Shown here: positions 57,485-64,000 of the stretch, in pieces
Position numbering within the stretch: position 1 is the first letter of the stretch
How the letters are laid out: each line of letters starts with the position of its first letter
DNA from: Symbiopectobacterium purcellii_A
GTDB taxonomy: Bacteria; Pseudomonadota; Gammaproteobacteria; Enterobacterales; Enterobacteriaceae
NCBI RefSeq assembly: GCF_052050035.1
Contig: NZ_CP189882.1
Location: 4,092,001-4,156,000, forward strand
Direction: 5' to 3'
Length of the DNA: 64,000 bases
Program-made: the position numbers and the translations under genes
Notes under the pieces: generated by a model
The model's database searches: none
What the model saw: the letters and a program-made list of their open reading frames with translations, nothing else
Told to the model about the DNA's origin: nothing

Positions 57485-58459
57485 TAGCTAAACGACTTAA
57501 TTTTGATTACATTATTTAAATGAGCTATTCAATTGATTTTAGACGTAAAGTGATATCTACACGGAAAAACGAAGGGTTGAGTATCCGAGAAACAGCGAAG
57601 CAATTTCGGATTGGCCCTGCCTCTGTATCGCGTTGGATTAATCAAATATAGCCAACCGACTTAAAAATGATTACATCCTATGCCCTGATATGCGGCAAAG
57701 AAGCATAGCTGGCTGTTATCAAAATAATGTCGCTTGGCTATAGAGTCAAAAGCATCGACCACGCGTCAGCGAAAGATCGATAAATCCGAGTTGATAAAAG
57801 ATGTTGAACAATATCCAGATGCTTACCAAAAAGAACGTGCAGAGCGTTTTGGCGTTTGTCAGAAGGCCATTTGGCAAGCGCTTAAAAAGCTGGGATTGAC
57901 CTATAAAAAAAACTCTACGTCATCCGAAAGCCGACGAAAACTCCCGGCAGGGATTTCAACAAAAAAAAACAACAGTATGAAAAAGAAGGTAAACCTATTG
58001 TTTTTATTGATGAAAGTGGTTTTTCACACGATGCCCCACGGACTCACGGCTATTCCCCAAAAGGTCAACGGTGTTTTGGCCTGAAGAACTGGCGAGCTAG
58101 GGGAAGAACAAATGTTATCGGCGCTTTATTAGGCACAACGCTGTTTGCTATCGGATTATTTGATATCAATATTAACAGCGATGTTTTCTATGCCTGGGTC
58201 ACACAAGTCCTTATCCCAGTACTCCCTAAAAACAGTGTAATCATGATGGACAATGCCACTTTTCACAAAAAACATAATATTCAACAAGTCATCATCGATG
58301 CAGGGTATATGGTGGAGTATTTGCCTACATATTCGCCAGATCTTAACCCAATTGAGCATAAATGGGCACAAGCAAAAAGCAAAAAAAGAGAGATGGGTTG
58401 CGATACAGAGAGTTTGTTCTCAGTCCATATGGTGTAATCAAAATTAAGTCGCTTGGCTA
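57485..58459 (+). mobile_element. IS630-like element copy 8 carrying MITE-2
   Basis: TA repeats at 57483-57484 and 58460-58461. MITE-2 at 57647-57742 splits ORF A. It shares the extra A and the GCGAGCTAGG substitution with copy 7, only ~230 bp away. Confidence 0.93.
57647..57742 (-). repeat. MITE-2 (96 bp)
   Basis: Complete copy in a TA of ORF A in IS630 copy 8. Confidence 0.93.
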
Positions 58460-58665
58460 TAACGTTCCACGCTTCGCTGACCAGGCTACGTTTTATCGTT
58501 CGCTCAATATCTGGCTCCTTAGGTCGACACCAATAGCGATAACTGCTTCGGTGAACATTAAAAATACGACACAACGCTTTCACTGGATAAAGCGCTCTTA
58601 GCTTTTCAACTACCGAGAATTTTTCAGTGAGTCGGACATTAAGAGCGCAGTAGCCTTTTTTAAGA

Positions 58666-59974
58666 GAGACTGTAAAATAATCTGTGTAAATGGCATTTTG
58701 AGGAAAACCTTCAAAGGATAACAAAATGCCTATCAGCAACGAACTTATTGACCAACTGCTTCAAGATTGTCACTCCCCTCAGGATCTGCTGGGTGAATCA
58801 GGCCTACTCAAGGTGCTGACTAAAAGACTGGCGGAACGGGTTCTTGAAGCTGAGATGGAGATGCACCTTGGGTATGCTAAGCATGACCCGGCTGGTAATC
58901 ATTCAGGCAACTCACGCAATGGCAAGACATCCAAGAGCGTACGTAGCCAAAATGGGGAGATCGAGCTCGATATTCCGCGCGACCGCAACAGTACCTTCGA
59001 GCCGACACTGATCGGTAAGCACGAAAAACAGCTTAACGGCTTCGATGACCGCATTATTTCTCTCTATTCCAGAGGGTTATCAACCCGTGATATTCAGGCA
59101 CACTTTAAAGAAGTCTACGGGGTCGATGTTTCCGCTGGCTTCATTTCTCAAGTGACCAATGCTGTGATGGATGAAGTTAAGCGCTGGCAGCAACGGCCGC
59201 TGGATGCGCTTTATCCCATTGTTTACCTTGACTGTATTGTTGTCAAAAGCCAGGACGGCGGAGCCGTGGCCAACAAGTCTGTTTATCTGGCCCTCGGCGT
59301 CAACGGCCAGGGCGAAAAAGAGCTGCTGGGGCTATGGATAGCCAAAACTGAGGGGGCCAAGTTCTGGTTATCTGTGATGACAGAACTGAAAAATCGTGGG
59401 CTAAAGGACATCTTCGTCGCCTGCTGCGATGGCCTGAAAGGCTTTCCTGATGCCATTGAAGCTGTTTACCCGCATACGCGGGTACAGCTCTGCATTGTGC
59501 ATCAGGTGCGGAACTCGCTGCGCTACGTCGGCTGGAAAGAGCGTAAGGCCGTTGCTGCTGACCTGCGCACCATCTATAGTTCCGCAACGCTAGAGGGCGC
59601 TGAAGAGGCCCTGGATGCCTTCGCGGCCAAATGGGATGAACAGTTCCCGACGATCAGCCCGTCGTGGAGAAATAATTGGGAACGTCTCATCGTCATTTTT
59701 GACTTTCCGCCGGAGATCCGCAAGGTTATCTACACCACCAACGCGATAGAGTCGTTAAATGCTTCATTGCGCAAGATAACGAAAACGCGACGAATATTTC
59801 CAACGGATGACTCGGTGATAAAATTACTCTATCTAGCCTTGCATAATATCTCTGCTAAATGGACCTTGCCAATCAGAGACTGGAAACCTGCTATGAGCCA
59901 ATTCATGTTGATGTATGGAGAACGAATCTCCGGTTAAGCAATGGAGCCATTTACACAAAATTCTTTACAGACTC
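58666..59974 (+). mobile_element. IS256-family element, 1309 bp, complete
   Basis: Perfect 8-bp duplication TTTTAAGA (58658-58665 and 59975-59982), in IS3-B. Confidence 0.95.
58726..59937 (+). CDS. IS256-family transposase
   Basis: Third copy of the identical 403-aa mutator-type transposase (compare 29307-30518). Intact start MPISNELIDQ and full core; element ends and duplication are perfect, so this is probably a recent, active insertion. Confidence 0.93.
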   Translation: MPISNELIDQLLQDCHSPQDLLGESGLLKVLTKRLAERVLEAEMEMHLGYAKHDPAGNHSGNSRNGKTSKSVRSQNGEIELDIPRDRNSTFEPTLIGKHEKQLNGFDDRIISLYSRGLSTRDIQAHFKEVYGVDVSAGFISQVTNAVMDEVKRWQQRPLDALYPIVYLDCIVVKSQDGGAVANKSVYLALGVNGQGEKELLGLWIAKTEGAKFWLSVMTELKNRGLKDIFVACCDGLKGFPDAIEAVYPHTRVQLCIVHQVRNSLRYVGWKERKAVAADLRTIYSSATLEGAEEALDAFAAKWDEQFPTISPSWRNNWERLIVIFDFPPEIRKVIYTTNAIESLNASLRKITKTRRIFPTDDSVIKLLYLALHNISAKWTLPIRDWKPAMSQFMLMYGERISG

Positions 59975-60083
59975 TTTTAAGATGGCATTCTCCATTTCCA
60001 GTCGGTGGATTTTTTTCTTCATTTCTCTGAACTCAATTTGTTCAGGTGTTAATGGCAGACAAGGCGATGTTTTCCCTTGACGT

Positions 60084-60272
60084 GGCTTTGTTGAATAATT
60101 TAAGATACTGATTTATATAAGCATTATAAAATTTCAACGACTAATTTTTCCTCTCGGAATGCTTTTTATTGTGCTAACTATTTGATTTGTCGTTCTAACA
60201 AAATACATTCTCTGTAAATGCATTCTAACTAAAGAAGATGTAAATCAAACAGTTAAATTATTCAACAAAGCC
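60084..60272 (+). repeat. MITE-1 (189 bp)
   Basis: Perfect 9-bp duplication CCTTGACGT (60075-60083 and 60273-60281), in orfA of IS3-B. Confidence 0.95.
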
Positions 60273-60456
60273 CCTTGACGTTCTAAACGAAGGGCTTTTA
60301 CCCACCGGCTAATCGCTGAAAGACTGACGTTCATGGCTTTCGCGGCTTCCTGGTAGGTATAATTTTGGTCAAGGACTAATTTGGCGGTTTCACATTTAAA
60401 TTCAGCAGTAATTATTTTACTCATTTTGGCACCTATAAAAATTATGAGGTAAGCAT

Positions 60457-61512
60457 GGCTTTGTTGAATAAATCAGAATTAGCCGACAGGATGACTCCCT
60501 CTGCTACACCTGTTATCCTATCCTGACGCTGTGTGGCATACCCAACAACGTCATACGGTTCAGCGCTTTGACCATCGCTATGGCTTCACCTACTTGAGCC
60601 TCATAGTCACGCAGGCTCAGATGGCCACCCAGCAAAGTTTTTATGCGGAACATCGCTGTTTCTGCCACTGAACGCCGGTGATAACCCACTTTCTTTTTCC
60701 ACATATCATTACTCCCGCTCAGACGCTGATTCGCCACCGCATGGTTACGTTCATGGTACTTGTCCGGCCAGTATTTGGCTCCGCTTCGCGGCGGGATAAG
60801 GGGCCTGATTTTCTTTCTTAGCAACGCATCGTGGCAGTAACGGGCGTCATAAGCACCGTCTGCTGACACTTCCCTGATTTTTCGGTGGGTTTGGTTAATC
60901 AGGCCCGGCAGTGCCTGCGCATCTGTCGTTCCGCTGAGCGATAAGTCGGCACAGATAATCTCATGCGTCGCACTGTCTGCTGCCAGATGAAGCTTGCGCC
61001 ACACTCTTCGTCTGTCAGCCCCATGCTGCCTGACTTTCCATTCACCTTCGCCAAAGACCTTCGGACCGGTACTGTCGATGACCAGATGCGAGATTTCACC
61101 ACGCGTTGGCGTTTTTATGCTGATACTGACGGTTTTTGCCCGCCGACTGACCAGAGAGTAGTCCGGGCAGCGCAGTGGCAGGCTCATCAGTGTAAAAACC
61201 GAGTCGACAAAGCCCTGTAATGCCCGGAGCGACAGGTTAAACACGCGCTTTATCATCAAAACCGTGGTAACAGCCATATCGGTGTAGTAAAGCGGCCGAC
61301 CACGACCTTCAGGCGAAGAACTGTCAGTCCATGCAGCGATGGCCGACTCATCAAGCCAGACCGTCAGGGAGCCGCGTTGTCTGAGTGCTTTTTTGTAGGT
61401 GGGCCAGTTGGTGATTTTAAACTTTTGCTTTGCCATGGGGAGCTGCTATCGGGAGCGATGATAGTGCTTTGATCCGGCGATCCCCTGAAAGTTCGATTTA
61501 TTCAACAAAGCC
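60457..61512 (-). mobile_element. IS903-like element (IS5 family), 1056 bp, intact
   Basis: Ends GGCTTTGTTGAATAAATC and GATTTATTCAACAAAGCC-type, with perfect 9-bp duplication GGTAAGCAT (60448-60456 and 61513-61521). Its first 15 terminal bases equal those of MITE-1 and MITE-3. Confidence 0.95.
60513..61436 (-). CDS. IS903-like transposase, intact
   Basis: A 307-aa DDE transposase of the IS5/IS903 group, the same length as the IS903 enzyme. It starts MAKQKFKITNWPTYKKALRQ. The core has HLVIDSTG (first Asp), VSADGAYDARYC (second Asp) and YHRRSVAETAMFRIKTLLGG (Glu). It is the only uninterrupted copy and the best candidate to mobilise MITE-1 and MITE-3 in trans. It differs from the broken copies at a few residues (TGPKVFGEG). 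Confidence 0.93.
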   Translation of the reverse strand: MAKQKFKITNWPTYKKALRQRGSLTVWLDESAIAAWTDSSSPEGRGRPLYYTDMAVTTVLMIKRVFNLSLRALQGFVDSVFTLMSLPLRCPDYSLVSRRAKTVSISIKTPTRGEISHLVIDSTGPKVFGEGEWKVRQHGADRRRVWRKLHLAADSATHEIICADLSLSGTTDAQALPGLINQTHRKIREVSADGAYDARYCHDALLRKKIRPLIPPRSGAKYWPDKYHERNHAVANQRLSGSNDMWKKKVGYHRRSVAETAMFRIKTLLGGHLSLRDYEAQVGEAIAMVKALNRMTLLGMPHSVRIG

Positions 61513-61562
61513 GGTAAGCATATCACCTCTACTTAGGTGGCCAAATTCAGTATGCCACTACA

Positions 61563-62222
61563 AGTGTGCGAGGATTCCGAGCACGGTGAATACGGGGCGC
61601 GTCAATTACGCCTATCTGGGGTAGGCCCTTGTGAACACTCTTTCTTCGTAAAATGCTCTCCATGCCTGCCACTCTGTTCTCAGGTGGCGTCTCTTGCTTC
61701 GACTCGCCAGTTTGTGCGCCAAGACGATTTTTTGTGCAAAACGTCAAAAAACCATGCATAAGTGAAATCTTTGCAAAAACGCTAAAAAAATTCTGATTTC
61801 CCTCAGCCCCATAACGATAAGATATTTCACTAAAGCAGGAGGCGTGCGGGGTTGTGGGAGTTATCCACTACTTATGTGGATAACCATGTGCATTAGGTTT
61901 AGAAAAACGGTGGCAAGCGAGAATTGGCGCGGGTTTTTGTTGAGTTGCTGTGATTCTCTACTTTTTTGTTTAATTGATATAAATCAGTGAGTTAATTAAA
62001 ATCAAGTCTCGGTTTATCACCGACTGATGGTTGCATGTTTTTACAGCACAGGTCTAACCACTTTGTTAAGACAAATACGCATTCTGGGGATAAATAGCAC
62101 ATTTTTAACTGGATAAATGCGTAACGATGTGTTAGCGCTTTTGGCGCCCATTTCTCTCTTCCACCCCGCTACGCTGACCGCAGGTTTACTCCGCACACCA
62201 TTTTAACCAACAAATGACTGGA
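61563..62222. other. uvrB upstream region
   Basis: No gene is recognised in this ~660-bp stretch right of IS3-B. It contains a DnaA-box palindrome (61860-61884) and several AT-rich tracts. The open frames here are short and lack family resemblance. Confidence 0.5.
61860..61884. promoter_or_regulatory. Inverted DnaA-box pair upstream of uvrB
   Basis: GTTATCCAC and GTGGATAAC form a perfect 9-bp inverted repeat with a 7-bp spacer. The right arm reads TTATCCACA on the minus strand, a perfect DnaA box; the left arm matches 8 of 9. DnaA control upstream of E. coli uvrB has been described, so conservation is plausible. Confidence 0.65.
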
Positions 62223-62242
62223 TGCTGTTTTTATATCCAGTA
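62223..62242 (+). promoter_or_regulatory. LexA (SOS) box of uvrB
   Basis: TGCTGTTTTTATATCCAGTA fits CTG-N10-CAG and is very close to the E. coli uvrB SOS box. A -10 hexamer TATACT (62241-62246) with a 17-bp spaced CTGGAT as -35 places the box within the promoter. The gene starts 160 bp downstream. Confidence 0.85.
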
Positions 62243-62401
62243 TACTGCATGTGAACGAATTTCTGAGGCGTGCTGTGAGCGCTTATGCGCTGTTAGCGCT
62301 ATGCATGGTTAGTGCTATGCTTGACGCCTCACTCCATTGTTGAACGTTACTGTACGTTGCCTGGTCGCGCGACGTGTGGTCCACTTGCTGGTAGGTTGTT
62401 C

Positions 62402-64000
62402 ATGAGCAAACCCTTTAAACTGCACTCCGAGTTTACCCCTTCAGGCGATCAGCCTGAAGCAATCCGTCTGTTGGAAGAGGGACTGGAAGCGGGGTTGGCG
62501 CATCAGACGTTACTGGGGGTAACCGGTTCGGGAAAAACCTTTACCATTGCCAACGTAATTGCGGATCTTAACCGTCCTACCATGGTGTTGGCACCCAACA
62601 AAACGCTGGCGGCGCAACTCTATGGTGAGATGAAAGCGTTTTTTCCCGACAATGCGGTTGAGTATTTCGTTTCTTACTATGATTACTACCAGCCTGAAGC
62701 CTATGTGCCCAGCTCGGACACCTTCATCGAGAAAGACGCCTCGGTTAACGAGCATATTGAACAGATGCGCCTGTCTGCCACCAAAGCGCTGCTTGAGCGA
62801 CGCGATGTCGTGGTCGTTGCGTCAGTCTCGGCTATCTACGGACTGGGCGATCCCGATCTCTATCTGAAAATGATGCTGCACCTGACGGCCGGCATGATTA
62901 TCGATCAACGTTCTATTTTACGCCGACTGACCGAACTGCAATATTCGCGCAACGATCAGGCCTTTACGCGTGGTACTTTCCGCGTGCGCGGCGAAGTGAT
63001 TGATATTTTTCCGGCAGAATCCGATGAGATTGCACTGCGTGTCGAACTGTTCGATGAAGAGGTTGAACGTTTGACGCTGTTCGATCCGCTTACCGGGCAG
63101 CAGTTACAAACGGTGCCGCGTTATACCATCTACCCGAAAACCCACTATGTCACGCCGCGTGAGCGTATTCTTCAGGCGATGGAAGATATCAAAGTGGATC
63201 TCGCAGAACGTCGAAAAATATTTTTGGAAAACAATAAACTGCTGGAAGAACAGCGTTTGACACAGCGTACCCAGTTCGACCTGGAGATGATGAACGAACT
63301 CGGTTATTGCTCCGGTATCGAAAACTATTCGCGCTATCTCTCTGGGCGCGGGCCGGGCGAGGCGCCGCCGACGCTGTTTGACTACCTGCCTGCCGATGGA
63401 TTGCTGGTGATCGATGAGTCCCACGTGACCATCCCACAATTGGGCGGCATGTATCGCGGTGACCGGGCGCGTAAAGAAACGCTGGTCGAATATGGTTTTC
63501 GTCTGCCGTCAGTGCTGGACAACCGGCCGATGAAGTTTGAGGAGTTTCAAGCGCTCGCGCCGCAAATCATCTATGTTTCAGCAACGCCCGGTAATTATGA
63601 GTTGGAACATTCCGGCAGCGATGTCGTCGATCAGGTCGTACGCCCAACGGGGCTGCTCGATCCACTGCTCGAAGTGCGTCCGGTTGCGACGCAGGTGGAA
63701 GATTTGCTGTCTGAAATCCGCAAACGCGTTGTGCTGAACGAGCGCGTGCTGGTCACCACTTTAACTAAACGCATGGCAGAAGATCTCACCGAATACCTTG
63801 AAGAACACGGTGAGCGCGTGCGTTACCTGCACTCGGACATTGACACCGTCGAGCGCGTTGAGATTATCCGCGATCTGCGACTGGGCGAATTTGATGTGCT
63901 GGTGGGCATTAACCTGCTCAGAGAAGGGTTGGACATGCCAGAAGTGTCGCTGGTGGCCATTCTGGACGCTGACAAAGAGGGCTTCCTGCGTTCGGAACGC
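62402..64000 (+). CDS. uvrB: Excinuclease ABC subunit B (partial at window edge)
   Basis: Damage-recognition helicase of nucleotide excision repair. The first 533 codons (of about 670) are in the window with no lesion. MSKPFKLHSEFTPSGDQPEA starts at ATG 62402. Walker A is GVTGSGKT (~39-46); the beta-hairpin region YYDYYQPEAYVP, the DESHVTIPQ motif and helicase motifs DMPEVSLVAILDADKEGF are intact. In E. coli uvrB directly follows bioD; here they are separated by 11.5 kb of mobile DNA plus an effector-like gene. Confidence 0.96.
   Translation, partial: MSKPFKLHSEFTPSGDQPEAIRLLEEGLEAGLAHQTLLGVTGSGKTFTIANVIADLNRPTMVLAPNKTLAAQLYGEMKAFFPDNAVEYFVSYYDYYQPEAYVPSSDTFIEKDASVNEHIEQMRLSATKALLERRDVVVVASVSAIYGLGDPDLYLKMMLHLTAGMIIDQRSILRRLTELQYSRNDQAFTRGTFRVRGEVIDIFPAESDEIALRVELFDEEVERLTLFDPLTGQQLQTVPRYTIYPKTHYVTPRERILQAMEDIKVDLAERRKIFLENNKLLEEQRLTQRTQFDLEMMNELGYCSGIENYSRYLSGRGPGEAPPTLFDYLPADGLLVIDESHVTIPQLGGMYRGDRARKETLVEYGFRLPSVLDNRPMKFEEFQALAPQIIYVSATPGNYELEHSGSDVVDQVVRPTGLLDPLLEVRPVATQVEDLLSEIRKRVVLNERVLVTTLTKRMAEDLTEYLEEHGERVRYLHSDIDTVERVEIIRDLRLGEFDVLVGINLLREGLDMPEVSLVAILDADKEGFLRSER

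Larger units (their letters stand above)
55678..61562 (-). mobile_element. IS3-family element B carrying seven nested elements
   Basis: Termini TGTAGTGG (55678) and CCACTACA (61562) with 3-bp duplication AGT. Subtracting MITE-1 (two), IS630 (two, one with MITE-2), IS256 and IS903-like elements with their duplications leaves 1247 bp, a normal IS3 length. The orfA (MSKIITAEFKCETAKLVLDQ) and orfB (start about 58570 region) frames are chopped into six pieces. Confidence 0.92.

Noticed and set aside
61860..61884. DnaA boxes as a replication origin
   Set aside because: Only one box pair, no AT-rich unwinding repeats and no dnaA, dnaN or gidA nearby; uvrB promoter control is a better explanation.

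Overview
The window looks like a chromosome segment from an insect- or nematode-associated member of the Pectobacteriaceae (Sodalis / Symbiopectobacterium / Pectobacterium-like). The housekeeping genes (gsiABCD, maeA, cdd, yohJK, bioABFCD, uvrB) are clearly enterobacterial. There is an intact secreted pectinase. Roughly half of the window is insertion sequence (IS) and miniature-element DNA, in the style of a recently host-restricted symbiont. The genus is an inference; no rRNA is present to test it.

Layout. Positions 1-4.1 kb are an IS graveyard (IS5, IS630, IS30, IS903-like, IS1). A GH28 polygalacturonase lies at 4.2-5.5 kb. Positions 5.5-9.6 kb hold a lambdoid-type prophage remnant: an Icd/ash-type leader, a Rha regulator, an antirepressor split by IS630, and a chain of overlapping mini-genes. 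Positions 9.65-13.7 kb are another IS mosaic ending in an HxlR regulator fragment. A 698-aa AT-rich gene with a candidate Fur box lies at 14.46-16.56 kb. Positions 16.6-20.1 kb are IS mosaic. Positions 20.1-23.5 kb carry a second prophage remnant (coiled-coil/TM protein, KilA-N gene split by a miniature element, second Rha copy) and a Ser/Asn- and Pro-rich gene that looks like a type III effector. Positions 23.5-33.6 kb are a continuous IS block that truncates moeA.

Positions 33.6-50.9 kb are the best preserved chromosomal part: the truncated moeA, the complete glutathione importer gsiABCD, maeA, cdd, the broken yohK with intact yohJ, and the divergent biotin cluster bioA | bioBFCD with its BirA-type operator. 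An IS5 element replaces the last residues of BioD. Positions 52.1-61.6 kb are a Russian-doll nest: a broken effector-like gene holds two insertions, and an IS3 element next to it has six direct insertions plus one nested inside them. uvrB, with LexA and DnaA sites upstream, runs off the right edge.

Two non-coding families dominate the fine structure. MITE-1 (189 bp, about 17 copies or parts) has IS903-type ends and 9-bp target duplications. MITE-2 (96 bp with its TA repeats, 11 copies) has IS630-type ends and inserts at TA. Together with intact transposases for IS903-, IS256-, IS5- and IS30-type elements, they suggest ongoing or very recent transposition. Biotin synthesis appears retained (BioD has an altered tail), while molybdopterin insertion (moeA) and the YohJK membrane system are broken.
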